Shown: in pieces, positions 38,001 through 46,093 of the stretch | How positions within the stretch are numbered: the stretch's first letter is position 1 | Layout: each line of letters starts with the position of its first letter | NCBI RefSeq assembly: GCF_902706185.1 | Contig: NZ_CACSJM010000006.1 | Span: 17,914 to 81,913, forward strand | DNA length: 64,000 bases | Direction: 5' to 3' | Origin: Roseomonas sp. 18066 | Lineage (GTDB): Bacteria > Pseudomonadota > Alphaproteobacteria > Acetobacterales > Acetobacteraceae | The notes under the pieces: generated by a model | What the model was told of the DNA's origin: nothing | The model's input: the letters and a program-made list of their open reading frames with translations, nothing else | The model's database searches: none | Program-made: the position numbers and the translations under genes

Positions 38001-39723
38001 CGCAGAGCAGTTGGGTAAAAGCGAAGTCGGCCTGGTTGGAGGGCTGTTCTTCGGCACCTTGCTGCTGCTCACGCCGGAGCAGCGTGCCCAGCAGCTTCTT
38101 CGACGCGCCGAGGCCGGATTTGACTTTCGAGATTGCGAGAAGTGGAACGGAGGCCTCGCGTCGGAGATGCGGGCTGACATCCTTAGTATGCTCCACGATC
38201 CTGCCACCTCGCCCCAACGACTGATTCGTTGCTTGCTACTGCTGGGCGCCAATGCAGGGCCTACGATGGGTCTTGCCCAACACATCCTTCGCCTGGCGCA
38301 CCATGGGAGCAAGCTTGTTCGCGGTGCTGCCCTGCGCGCCGCCTACATCCTGAAGGATGCCAAGCTTGGTCGCGCCCTCGCAGACATTGTCCAGCCCTCC
38401 GCGACGGAACACCGGCGTCAGTGGGAGGAGGGCTACGGGTCGTCTTTGCTGGCCCGGTACGGCAAACATCTGCCATTGGATGATTTGGCGAGCCGGTTGC
38501 ATCCGGCGGCCTTGTCATTCGCGCTAGTTTGGCAAGATCGGGACGATGCCGACATCAGGCGTGCCGCGGCGTTCTTGGAATTGGGCTGGGCGCGCGCTGC
38601 AGATGCAGACGCGTCCACCACCATGACCCCACCCGCGGTGGACAGCTTGCCGACGGAGGAGACGGCCGGCATGGGCCGGCCGGTCGTGCAGACCGGCGGT
38701 GCCGATGACGACGATTCGACGGCATCGCTCGGCCAGGGGCGCGAAGCCTTCCTGCCTGATGACCGTGGCCGGCAGTGGGACGCCTTTCTCCGCCGAATGG
38801 CCGAGCGCGAGCGGGCGCTTGAGGAGGCTTGGGGAACCGACGCATTCAGTTGGTACGCGACCTTCTTTTCCGCCGATGGCCTGACGCGGATCGTAAAGCA
38901 ACGTCCCGATCTGGCTGACCGGTGGGCTCAGGCCGTCATCGACGACCTGGATGACGCCCTCCAGATTCGCCTGAATGGTTTCAATGGCCCTCTGGCCGCG
39001 GCCATGTTTCAGTCACGCCATCCGCTTGCGCTTGAGTTCTGGCAGGCTCTTTTTCGCCGTTCCTCATCAGGTGACGACATCATCCGCATTGCCTTCGATG
39101 CACCGGATGGCGAGGAAGCTGGTGACGCGGCACGCGATGAGGTCCTGGCGGCCTGCCGGTCCGACGAAGCCCTCCAGCGCGTCGCGCTCCATACCATGTG
39201 GTCGGATCGTCAGGCGTGGTTCGATGCCGCCGTTGACCGGTGTCTCGGCGCAGGGCCTCTCTGGCGGCGGGCCGTGGGCCTTTACCTCCTGAGCTTCTCG
39301 GATGTCGAGCTGGATCGTTTCGACGTCTTCCTGGCGAAAGCGGATATTGCCGGGACCTGGGTGACAGGCAGGGTGGATGATCTGCGTGCCAGGGTAGTGG
39401 CGAACCGGCGGGCCAAGGAATGGTATCGGCGATTCTGCGTGGCGGATGATCCCGTGACGTCCTGGGGCGCCTTCCGCATGGTTCTCGCGACGGCGGATGG
39501 CCGGTTCGCGATCTGGAGAACGACAGCGGAGGCTGGACTCCATGGCGCCTGGAAGCTGCCCTATGTCGCCAGCAACGAAACCGCCTTGTCACAGGCGATA
39601 AAGAAGCGTGCCGGCGAAGAAGGCAAGCTGTTCGGTACGCGAACCCAGCGCGGGCATATCTCTCCCTTTGTCCTGGGTAAAACATCAGCAGGCGGCGCGG
39701 CAGCAACGTCCTCGCAGGGCTGA
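35011..39723 (+). CDS. STAND-type NTPase with N-terminal PD-(D/E)XK nuclease domain, probable anti-phage defence protein
   Basis: 1570 residues from the ATG at 35011, with AAGGA 6 nt upstream; an in-frame ATG at 34954 lacks a clear site. Residues about 25-145 look like an Mrr-type restriction endonuclease: FEGLVARVL, Asp in AGRDAET (58) and Glu-x-Lys in MEAKHY (72-74). Next is a P-loop GEEGAGKT (266-273), Walker B RLLVILDGLNE (345-355) and a winged-helix-like stretch, as in STAND NTPases. The remaining roughly 900 residues are helical and HEAT/TPR-like, the usual sensor place. Nuclease-STAND-sensor is the layout of Avs-type proteins, which cut DNA on recognising phage proteins. It is alone, beside the integrase, a favoured position for defence cargo. 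The phage trigger is unknown. Confidence 0.75.
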   Translation: MAKKPRQPSLPIDPVNGFLCSLPHTGEAGFEGLVARVLTAETGRTFRLQRSGNQAGRDAETELGTGTVISMEAKHYSKSMPDLRDLTGGLAQASLLHPPVDVWVVATTAPLSPEMQREIGEHARGHGIDWFALDADPEGPRLLWLLAAQEKAVLAFAEQHHPTVDRAALASALQALTQSEGFGDRLARLRHALHSKILGFADAAGKVHAAVRGALSSPSEMGRRFNQDVAVLAAGREVVPRLDISRGLDRWLHDLAPAGTHAAVLGEEGAGKTWAVLAWIADLLEQPWTGWLVVPISASATRFGDGDTIEDILPLALARWTETDEEEWRPRLRRWLNDKGPTPPRLLVILDGLNERTELYWAAILSRLEEPAWAGRVAAVIVDRPLHWDEACARKMGTPFHRVPVAGYTPAELRLALRAQGVDAAKVPPDLDDLIRLPRYCGLVCRHFAEMAASGDFTRARVIYLDTRDRAASRRKYPLTNQEFEDLVVEAARLHRKSRDGVPKHDFAALVPGPDRSRDVVAELHSSGILVPVAGSTGRYRVEPVRLAYAIGLLLAEDLASRARSGAGEAEIDEAIAQWLEPEPDADLKVEAAAAALFRATLAMDSYPAIARRALLHHWLRLRNWNDNARIAVLAYVRRIPEDFVAAAERIWSSDGAYGGGEDFVARAFIEHRDDPAVQPILIAAVEYWLGFVQEVGFPFHRAQEGQAGLGPEPAEIRSRLDALAAEGSVAGKLGIKLHATGSDGLIRLRSLALGVMSAGSRLPFARAIPTWAVSSAVMDYTLEADKAAWILQLTDEDLDPVLLPAALALAQGDETEREAARMLLRALGTHGAGNIATLHPAPLNEDFERLRRQHAADPCRGFFQLTEPECETCLGRDDIPMRALLLKSESYLLDPNASVPSAFLDRVEVELALISADAFGSHRSHTSQDHDRERMEVVLAGRRPGPLAVFYRRVIASLPARCPEDAAGIGRSLPAFAPLLTRRDADILLAAVQRLDAEQLGKSEVGLVGGLFFGTLLLLTPEQRAQQLLRRAEAGFDFRDCEKWNGGLASEMRADILSMLHDPATSPQRLIRCLLLLGANAGPTMGLAQHILRLAHHGSKLVRGAALRAAYILKDAKLGRALADIVQPSATEHRRQWEEGYGSSLLARYGKHLPLDDLASRLHPAALSFALVWQDRDDADIRRAAAFLELGWARAADADASTTMTPPAVDSLPTEETAGMGRPVVQTGGADDDDSTASLGQGREAFLPDDRGRQWDAFLRRMAERERALEEAWGTDAFSWYATFFSADGLTRIVKQRPDLADRWAQAVIDDLDDALQIRLNGFNGPLAAAMFQSRHPLALEFWQALFRRSSSGDDIIRIAFDAPDGEEAGDAARDEVLAACRSDEALQRVALHTMWSDRQAWFDAAVDRCLGAGPLWRRAVGLYLLSFSDVELDRFDVFLAKADIAGTWVTGRVDDLRARVVANRRAKEWYRRFCVADDPVTSWGAFRMVLATADGRFAIWRTTAEAGLHGAWKLPYVASNETALSQAIKKRAGEEGKLFGTRTQRGHISPFVLGKTSAGGAAATSSQG

Positions 39724-39852
39724 AAGCCTTTTTCGGGCAGGGCGTCAGCCCAGTGCCGGGTAGGACGGATAACAATCGATCCGCCAGCCGAGGCCATGAT
39801 TGCCGCTCCGTAGCGGGCTGACAGCTGCTGAGGCCGCTGGCGGTGCGCCATG

Positions 39853-39870
39853 ACCCCTATGATCCCTATG
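39853..39870 (-). repeat. Inverted copies of the 9-bp element repeat
   Basis: On the minus strand CATAGGGAT-CATAGGGGT, two units matching the five-unit array at 2161-2205 but in the opposite orientation, 11 bp beyond the integrase stop codon. The 157-bp gap 39724-39880 has no other visible content. Confidence 0.6.
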
Positions 39871-39880
39871 CCGCCGCGGC

Positions 39881-41173
39881 TTACGGCGTGACGGCATCCG
39901 TGCACCAGAATGCCCAGGCCTGCATCAGCGCGCGCCGTTTCTCGAGCAGGTCGGAGCGTGCATAGGCCGCCTCGACCTTGTCTTTGATCGTATGGGCCAG
40001 CGCTCGCTCCACCACTTCTCGCCCTTCTTCGCGGGTTTCCCCCGCCCAGTCGCGGAAGGTCGAGCGCAAGCCGTGCGGGACGATGGCCCGCCCTTCGTGA
40101 TCGCGCCATCGTGGAAGAGAAGCGGCCGACGTCCCGGCATCCTCGTTCATACGTCGGATGACCGCCGAGATCGTCATATCCGATAGCGGCGAGGCGCTGC
40201 GCGCGCTCGGAAAGACCAGATCATCGCCCGATCGGGCAAAAGGCTGCAGTTCATGGAGCAGCCGGCAAGCCGCGTCGGAAAGCGGCACCCGATGCAGCCT
40301 TCGGGCCTTCATCCGGAGAGCGGGGACCGACCAGACGCCCGCCGCCAGATCAACCTCCCGCCACCGCATGCCGCGGACCTCGCCGGTGCGGGCCGCGGTC
40401 AGAATGGAGAAGCGCAGCGCCTTGGCGCCCATGCCATCGACGGTACAGAGGGCGGCCCAGAAGTGAGGCATCTCCTGCCAGGGCAGCGCCGGCCGATGCG
40501 CCACGCGCTGCACGCGGCGCGGCGGCGGCAATTCCTCGGACAGCAGGCCGCGCCAACGGGCCGGGTTGTCGCCCTCGCGCCAGCCCCGCACGCGGGCAAG
40601 ATCGAGCGTGGCCTCGATCCGCTGCCGCAGGCGCGATGCCGTCTCAGGAATCTTGGGCCAGATGGGGTGCAGGACTTGCAGCACCGCCGCCAAATCGATC
40701 TCCGCCACCGGCCGGCCTCCGATCACGGGAAAGGCGTGCTGCTCCAAGGTGGCCATCCACTGGGCCGCGTGCTTCGGATTGCTCCAGCCGCCGCGCTTGG
40801 CTTCGACCGTCGCCAGGCATGCGTCGCGGAACGTGATCAGCTTCTCCGCAGGCTGACGGGCGGCCTCGATCAGGGCTTGCTTGCTGGCCTGCCGATGCGC
40901 CATCGGGTCTTCCCCGCGGCGGATCTGCTGATGCGCCTTTTCCACGGTCTCCCGCGCCTCTGCCAGGCTGACGCCAGGATAGGCGCCGAGGCCCATATCC
41001 TTACGCTTGCCGGCGAAAGTGTAGCGCAGCACCCAACTCCCGGCGCCGACCTGGTTGGCTTTGACAAGCAGATGCAGGCCCCGCTCGTCGCCGATGCGGA
41101 TCGGCGAGGTCTGAACCTCCTTACCGATCGTCACAAGCTTTGCCTTGAGAGCAAGGGCGGTCAACTTGGCCAT
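39881..41173 (-). CDS. int: Tyrosine-type site-specific integrase (DUF4102/P4 family)
   Basis: 430 residues from the ATG at 41173. The N-terminal DUF4102 arm-binding domain (DERGLHLLVKANQVGAGSWVLRYTFAGKRKDMGLGAYPGVSLAEAR) is followed by a SAM-like core-binding domain and the catalytic domain. The Arg (AARTGEVRGMRW), Lys (RMKARRLHRVPLS), HGLRSTFRDW (His-x-x-Arg), second His (LAHTIKDKVE) and Tyr (AAYAR) are all present, so it should be active. P4-type integrases target tRNA 3' ends; the attR core is about 190 bp upstream and the partner is tRNA-Ser at the other end of the island. Confidence 0.95.
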   Translation of the reverse strand: MAKLTALALKAKLVTIGKEVQTSPIRIGDERGLHLLVKANQVGAGSWVLRYTFAGKRKDMGLGAYPGVSLAEARETVEKAHQQIRRGEDPMAHRQASKQALIEAARQPAEKLITFRDACLATVEAKRGGWSNPKHAAQWMATLEQHAFPVIGGRPVAEIDLAAVLQVLHPIWPKIPETASRLRQRIEATLDLARVRGWREGDNPARWRGLLSEELPPPRRVQRVAHRPALPWQEMPHFWAALCTVDGMGAKALRFSILTAARTGEVRGMRWREVDLAAGVWSVPALRMKARRLHRVPLSDAACRLLHELQPFARSGDDLVFPSARSASPLSDMTISAVIRRMNEDAGTSAASLPRWRDHEGRAIVPHGLRSTFRDWAGETREEGREVVERALAHTIKDKVEAAYARSDLLEKRRALMQAWAFWCTDAVTP

Positions 41174-41205
41174 GAGCACCACACGCGGTCATAGCGAGGG
41201 ATGGA

Positions 41206-41225
41206 GTTCCCACGCCCGTTCCCAC
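41206..41225 (+). repeat. Right paired GTTCCCAC boxes (putative integrase arm sites)
   Basis: GTTCCCAC at 41206-41213 and 41218-41225, start-to-start 12 bp, same orientation and spacing as the left pair at 1912-1931. It lies between the integrase start and attR; the following 41226-41356 is AT-rich and has no gene. Confidence 0.6.
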
Positions 41226-41356
41226 GAAATGTAGGAGATTCTGGTGGCTGTGGGTAGGCGCCGGTAGACACCAGATCCATTCATATGTCTGATTATAAAT
41301 GATAAAATAGTTTCTGATAGACAATCCTGCATCACGGTGGACTCCACAATGGCAGA

Positions 41357-41370
41357 CACCCGATCCGCCA
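41357..41370 (+). repeat. attR core: 14-bp copy of tRNA-Ser 3' end
   Basis: CACCCGATCCGCCA, identical to 1854-1867. No further tRNA sequence precedes it, so this is the element-derived partial copy, marking the right island boundary. It lies 37 bp from the end of the host LacI gene. Confidence 0.85.
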
Positions 41371-41407
41371 TGACCCCCGCCGGCATTCCCCCGGCTTTCT
41401 CCCCGCC

Positions 41408-42463
41408 CTAAGGCAGGTTCTCCCGGAACAGCACCTCGCTGCGCGCCGGGTCGACGTCCTGCAGCGCCGGCCTTCCCGCCCTGAGATTGGCGAAGACCCG
41501 GGCGCAATCCAGCAGCGTGGCGCGCGGGTTCTGGGTGATCACCGCCTCCATCGTGCCGTCGATCAGCATGGCGCGGCATTCCGGCGTCAGCCCATGGCCG
41601 ATGAAGACCATGGCCTGGTCGCGCCGGGCCTCGCGCAGCGCGCGGCCGATCCCCTCCGCCCCGCCGCCAATATTGTAGATGCCGTCGAGGTCCGGATGCC
41701 CCGCCAGCAGCATCCGCATCTGGCGGTAGTTCTGCGCCGGCTCGTCGTGGCCCTCGCGCACCGCGACGATGCGGATCTCCGGCGCCATCTCGGCGAAAAG
41801 CTGCAGCACCCCCGCCTCGCGCTCCTGATGCGCGCGGTAGCTCAGGCTGCCGGCGATGACGGCGACCTTGGCCGGGCGCCGCCCGAGGAAGCGCGCCATC
41901 AGATAGCCCGCCAGCCGCCCCGCCGCGCGGTTGTCGAGCCCGACATAGGCGGCCCGCGGCGCATGGCCGATGTCGGAGATCAGCGTCACCACCGGCACGC
42001 CGCGCGCGGCCAGCTGGCTGACCGCCTCGCGCACCACCGGATGCTCGATCGCCATGAAGGCGACGCCGTCCGCCTCGGCGCCTGCGCGCAGCAGGTGGCG
42101 CGCCAGCAGCGCCGGGTCGAAGCTCTTCACCGGCTCGACCCGGGCGGTGACGCCAAAGGGGGCGAGCAGCGCCTCCGCCTCGGCGATCATCCTGGCCAGC
42201 AGGGCGAGGAAGCGGTTGCCCCCCGCGGGCAGCAGGAAGACCAGCCGCATCGGCCGCTGGGCCAGCGCCGGATGCGGCGCGAGGTCCGGCGGCAGATAGG
42301 CCAGCGCCTCGGCCGCCTGCAGCACGCGCTGGACGGTGGCCGGCCGCACCCCGGCGCGGCGGTTCAGCACGCGGTCGACGGTGGCGGGGGAGACGCCGGC
42401 GCGGCGCGCCACATCCACCACCCGCGGCAGGGTCCTGACTGATTCCCCGACGGTCTCGTCCAT
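41408..42463 (-). CDS. LacI-family transcriptional regulator
   Basis: 351 residues from the ATG at 42463; a TTG lies one codon earlier. The N-terminal LacI HTH (VVDVARRAGVSPATVDRVLNRRAGVRPATVQRVLQAAEAL) is followed by a periplasmic-binding-protein-like sensor (MRLVFLLPAGGNRFLALLARM; DGIYNIGGGAEGIG; VFIGHGLTPECRAMLIDG), closest in style to sugar-acid or polyol regulators. It is divergent from the TRAP transporter/RuBisCO-like protein operon and probably represses it. First host gene outside the island. Confidence 0.92.
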   Translation of the reverse strand: MDETVGESVRTLPRVVDVARRAGVSPATVDRVLNRRAGVRPATVQRVLQAAEALAYLPPDLAPHPALAQRPMRLVFLLPAGGNRFLALLARMIAEAEALLAPFGVTARVEPVKSFDPALLARHLLRAGAEADGVAFMAIEHPVVREAVSQLAARGVPVVTLISDIGHAPRAAYVGLDNRAAGRLAGYLMARFLGRRPAKVAVIAGSLSYRAHQEREAGVLQLFAEMAPEIRIVAVREGHDEPAQNYRQMRMLLAGHPDLDGIYNIGGGAEGIGRALREARRDQAMVFIGHGLTPECRAMLIDGTMEAVITQNPRATLLDCARVFANLRAGRPALQDVDPARSEVLFRENLP

Positions 42464-42601
42464 CAAAAACCATCACCAATTGCGTTTGACACCCCTCTAT
42501 TGGCGTTCATATCCTTCTCCATCAAGAACAAACCATCATTTTGCATCAGCACAATGACGGTCGGCGCGCCGTCCAGGCGACGCTGTCAGGGGAGACCGGC
42601 C
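42464..42601 (+). promoter_or_regulatory. Divergent promoter of the LacI/TRAP locus
   Basis: A TTGACA -35-like element at 42486-42491 is followed, 16-17 bp later, by a weak CATATC/ATATCC -10. Two similar elements, each with CCATCAA and a second CCATCA 9-13 bp on, lie at 42460-42475 and 42519-42538 and flank it, candidates for LacI-type regulator binding though not palindromic. Confidence 0.4.
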
Positions 42602-43621
42602 ATGAGCATCATCACCCGCCGCGCGGCGTTGCGCGGCCTGGCGGCAGCGCCGCTCGCCGTGCCCCTGCTGGCCGCCCCGCGCGCCGCCCGCGCCGCCGAG
42701 TTCGAGCTGAAATACGGCAACAACCTGCCGATGACGCATCCGCTCAACACCCGCGCACAACAGGCCGCCGAGCGCATCGCGCGCGAGACCAACGGCCGGG
42801 TCGAGATGCGGATCTTCCCGAACAACCAGCTCGGCGGCGACACCGACATGCTGTCGCAGGTCAGGAACGGCGCGCTGACCTTCTTCACCCCCTCGGCCCT
42901 GGTCATCGCGACGCTGGTGCCGGCGGCGGCGATCAACGCCGTGGGCTTCGCCTTCGCCGATTACGACCAGGTCTGGAAGGCGATGGACGGAAAGCTCGGC
43001 GCCCATGTCCGCGCCGCCATCAGCCGGGTCAACCTCTTCGCCTTTGAGAAGATGTGGGACAACGGCTTCCGCCAGATGACCACCAGCGGCCGCCCGATCG
43101 AGACGGCGCGCGACATGGACGGCCTCAAGATCCGCGTGCCCGTCAGCCCGCTGTCGATCTCGATGTTCAAGGCGCTGGGCGCGGCGCCGGCCAGCCTGCA
43201 GTTCAGCGAGGTCTATTCCTCGCTGCAGACCCGCATCGTCGACGCGCAGGAGAACCCGCTGCCGATCATCCAGGTCGCCAAGCTCTACGAGGTGCAGAAG
43301 AGCTGCGCCCTGTCGAACCATATCTGGGACGGCTACTGGTTCATCGCCAATGGCCGCGCCTGGCGCGGGCTGCCGGCCGACCTGCAGGCGATCGTCACCG
43401 CCGCCATCAACGATGCCGGCATGCAGCAGCGCGAGGACATCAAGACGCTGAACACCTCGCTGCAGGCCGAGCTCGAGGCCAAGGGGCTGCGCTTCAACAG
43501 CCCCGCCCCCGACAGCTTCCGCGCCAAGCTGCGCGAGGGCGGCTTCTACGCCGAGTGGAAGACCCGCTTCGGCGACGAGGCCTGGGGGCTGCTGGAAGAG
43601 GCCGTGGGCCGGCTGGCCTGA
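42602..43621 (+). CDS. TRAP transporter substrate-binding protein (DctP family)
   Basis: 339 residues from the ATG at 42602, with GGGGAGA upstream. Tat-like signal peptide (ITRRAALRGLAAAPLAVPLLAAPRAARA), then the DctP fold: ELKYGNNLPMTHPLN, FPNNQLGGDTDMLSQVRNGAL and the Arg-containing DGLKIRVPVSPLSISMFKALGA, where the conserved Arg salt-bridges the substrate carboxylate. It captures an organic or sugar acid in the periplasm for the fused permease encoded 14 bp downstream. Confidence 0.93.
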   Translation: MSIITRRAALRGLAAAPLAVPLLAAPRAARAAEFELKYGNNLPMTHPLNTRAQQAAERIARETNGRVEMRIFPNNQLGGDTDMLSQVRNGALTFFTPSALVIATLVPAAAINAVGFAFADYDQVWKAMDGKLGAHVRAAISRVNLFAFEKMWDNGFRQMTTSGRPIETARDMDGLKIRVPVSPLSISMFKALGAAPASLQFSEVYSSLQTRIVDAQENPLPIIQVAKLYEVQKSCALSNHIWDGYWFIANGRAWRGLPADLQAIVTAAINDAGMQQREDIKTLNTSLQAELEAKGLRFNSPAPDSFRAKLREGGFYAEWKTRFGDEAWGLLEEAVGRLA

Positions 43622-43635
43622 GCGGGACGACGACG

Positions 43636-45513
43636 ATGGCCGGCCACGCCCCTGCTCTCGCCCCCGGCGCCGCGCCTGCCCTGACCGGCCTCGCCGGGCG
43701 GTTGGACCGCGCCCTCGGCCATCTGGTGGAGGGCGCCGCCGCCCTGCTGCTGCTGGCCGAGATCGGCATCCTCGGCGCCGGCGTCACCGCGCGCTACCTG
43801 TTCCACAGCCCGCTGATCTGGTCGGACGAGCTCGCCTCCATCCTGTTCCTCTGGCTGTCGATGCTGGGCGCAGTCGTCGCGCTGCGTCGCGGCGAGCATA
43901 TGCGGATGACCGGGCTGGTCACCCGCGTCGGGCCGGGGGCGCAGCTGCTGCTCGACACCCTGGCGCTGACCGCGTCGCTGGCCTTCCTGATCCTGGTCAT
44001 GCATTCGGCGGTGGAATACGCGCAGGAAGAAAGCTTCGTCGTCACCCCGGCGCTGGAGATCACCAATGCCTGGCGCGCCTCGGCCATTCCGGTCGGCATC
44101 GGGCTGATGATCGTCGCCAGCTTCTTCCGCCTGGCGCGGCAGGGTTCGGTCACCGCGGTCGCGCTGGCCGGCAGCATCACCCTCGCCGTGGTCATGGGCT
44201 TCTGGCTGCTCTCGCCGGTGCTGAAGCCGCTGGGCCAGCTGAACCTGCTGATCTTCTTCGTCGGCGTCGTTGCGGTGAACGTCTTCGCCGGCGTCCCCAT
44301 CGCCTTCTCCTTCGCGCTGGCCACCTTCGGCTATCTCGCCTGCACGACCACGACGCCGCTGCTGGTGGTGGTGGGGCGCCTCGACGAGGGCATGTCGCAT
44401 CTGATCCTGCTGGCGGTGCCGCTGTTCATCTTCCTCGGCCTGCTGATCGAGATGACCGGCATGGCCAAGGCGATGATCCAGTTCCTGGCCAGCCTGCTCG
44501 GCCATGTGCGCGGCGGCCTGTCCTATGTGCTGATCGGCGCCATGTACCTGGTCTCCGGCATTTCCGGCTCGAAGATCGCCGACATGGCCGCCATCGCGCC
44601 CATCCTGTTCCCTGAAATGAAGAAGCGGGGGGCGAAGCCGGGCGATCTGGTCGCCCTGCTCGCGGCGACCGGCGCTCAGACGGAAACCATCCCGCCCAGC
44701 ATCGTGCTGATCACCATCGGCTCGGTCACCGGCGTCTCCATCGCCGCGCTCTTCACCGGCGGCATGGTGCCGGCCCTCGTGCTCGGCGCCTGCCTCTGCG
44801 GCGTGGTCTGGTGGCGCTACCGGGCTGAGGATCTCAGCCAGATCCGCCGCGCGCCGCTGCGCGAGATCGGCAAGCTGGCCGCCATCGCCATCCCCGCCAT
44901 CGCGCTGCCCTTCGTCATCCGCGCCGCGGTGGTCGAGGGCGTGGCCACGGCGACCGAGGTCAGCACCATCGGCATCGCCTATTCGCTGGTGATGGGGCTG
45001 CTGGTCTATCGGCAATTCGACTGGCGGCGGCTGCAGCCGATGCTGGTGGAGACCGCCTCGCTGACGGGGGCCATCATCTTCATCGTCGGCTGCGCCACCG
45101 CCATGGCCTGGGGCCTGACGCAATCCGGCTTCAGCCAGGAGCTGGCGAAGATGATGGCCGGCATGCCGGGCGGCGCCCATGGCTTCCTGGCGGTCTCGAT
45201 CGTCGCCTTCATCCTGCTGGGCAGCGTGCTGGAGGGCATTCCCGCCATCGTGCTGTTCGGCCCGCTGCTGTTCCCGATCGCCCGCGAGGCCGGGGTGCAT
45301 GAGGTCCACTATGCCATGGTCGTCATCTTCGCCATGGGCATCGGGCTTTTCGCGCCGCCTTTCGGCGTCGGCTATTACGGCGCCTGCGCCATCAGCAAGG
45401 TCAACCCGGATGAGGGCCTGCGCCCGATCTGGGGCTACATGGCCGCGCTGCTGGTCGGGCTGATCCTGGTCGCCGCCGTGCCGTGGTTCTCCACCGGCTT
45501 CCTGGCGCGCTGA
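43636..45513 (+). CDS. Fused TRAP transporter permease (DctQ-DctM)
   Basis: 625 residues from the ATG at 43636. The N-terminal about 180 residues are the four-helix DctQ small subunit (YLFHSPLIWSDELASILFLWLSMLGAVVALRRGEHM); the rest is the DctM large subunit (VPLFIFLGLLIEMTGMAKAM; GISGSKIADMAAIAPILFPEM; IPPSIVLITIGSVTGVSIAALF; MGIGLFAPPFGVGYYGAC). A single-chain QM fusion is a known variant. It performs sodium-coupled uptake of the acid bound by the DctP protein. Confidence 0.93.
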   Translation: MAGHAPALAPGAAPALTGLAGRLDRALGHLVEGAAALLLLAEIGILGAGVTARYLFHSPLIWSDELASILFLWLSMLGAVVALRRGEHMRMTGLVTRVGPGAQLLLDTLALTASLAFLILVMHSAVEYAQEESFVVTPALEITNAWRASAIPVGIGLMIVASFFRLARQGSVTAVALAGSITLAVVMGFWLLSPVLKPLGQLNLLIFFVGVVAVNVFAGVPIAFSFALATFGYLACTTTTPLLVVVGRLDEGMSHLILLAVPLFIFLGLLIEMTGMAKAMIQFLASLLGHVRGGLSYVLIGAMYLVSGISGSKIADMAAIAPILFPEMKKRGAKPGDLVALLAATGAQTETIPPSIVLITIGSVTGVSIAALFTGGMVPALVLGACLCGVVWWRYRAEDLSQIRRAPLREIGKLAAIAIPAIALPFVIRAAVVEGVATATEVSTIGIAYSLVMGLLVYRQFDWRRLQPMLVETASLTGAIIFIVGCATAMAWGLTQSGFSQELAKMMAGMPGGAHGFLAVSIVAFILLGSVLEGIPAIVLFGPLLFPIAREAGVHEVHYAMVVIFAMGIGLFAPPFGVGYYGACAISKVNPDEGLRPIWGYMAALLVGLILVAAVPWFSTGFLAR

Positions 45514-45548
45514 TCCCCCTTTTCTCCTGTCGCAAGCGAGACCCCCGC

Positions 45549-46088
45549 ATGAGCCGCTTCTTCGGCCAGATCCGCCAGGCCGGCTATGTCGTGCCCGATA
45601 TCGAGGCCGCGATGGACTATTGGAGCCGCACCCTGGGCGTCGGCCCCTTCTTCTACAACCCTCGTGTGCCCATCAAGAACTATCGCTACAAGGGCGAGAG
45701 CTACGAGCCGCACAACTCGGTGGCGCTGGCCAATTCCGGGCCGCTGCAGATCGAGCTCATCCAATGCCGCAACGATGTTCCTTCCATGTATCGCGACTTC
45801 ACCCAGGCCGGGCATAGCGGGCTGCAGCATGTCGCCTATTGGACGGAAGACTACGATGCCGACCTGGCGCGCCTGACCGCCGAGGGCTTCAAGCCCGTCA
45901 TGAGCGGCGAGGTCGGCGAGCGCGGCCGCTTCGTCTATTTCGACACCCACTACCACCCGGGCACGGTGATCGAGCTGTCCGAGGTCGCAGGTCCCAAGGG
46001 CGAGATGTTCCGCCTGATCCGCGCAGCCTCCGAAGGCTGGGACGGCAGCGACCCGGTGCGTCCCTTCCCCGATCTCAGCAAGCTCTGA
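45549..46088 (+). CDS. VOC-superfamily (glyoxalase-like) protein
   Basis: 179 residues from the ATG at 45549. The vicinal-oxygen-chelate fold repeats: IRQAGYVVPDIEAAMDYWSRTLGVGPFF (first His position is Gln/Ala-rich), QIELIQ, HSGLQHVAYWTED and GTVIELSEV, giving His and Glu residues for a divalent metal. Family members isomerise, epimerise or cleave small oxo-acids. Located between the TRAP permease and the RuBisCO-like protein, it may interconvert the imported acid before phosphorylation; its exact step is unknown. Confidence 0.85.
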   Translation: MSRFFGQIRQAGYVVPDIEAAMDYWSRTLGVGPFFYNPRVPIKNYRYKGESYEPHNSVALANSGPLQIELIQCRNDVPSMYRDFTQAGHSGLQHVAYWTEDYDADLARLTAEGFKPVMSGEVGERGRFVYFDTHYHPGTVIELSEVAGPKGEMFRLIRAASEGWDGSDPVRPFPDLSKL

Positions 46089-46093
46089 CGCCG

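Noticed and set aside
41189..41386. Small minus-strand open frame between integrase and LacI gene
   Set aside because: Covers the attR core and arm boxes, lies beyond the LacI stop, and has no recognisable content or ribosome-binding site.
43546..45309. 587-codon minus-strand open frame
   Set aside because: Antisense to the fused TRAP permease; repetitive Gln/Asp/His composition typical of a shadow.
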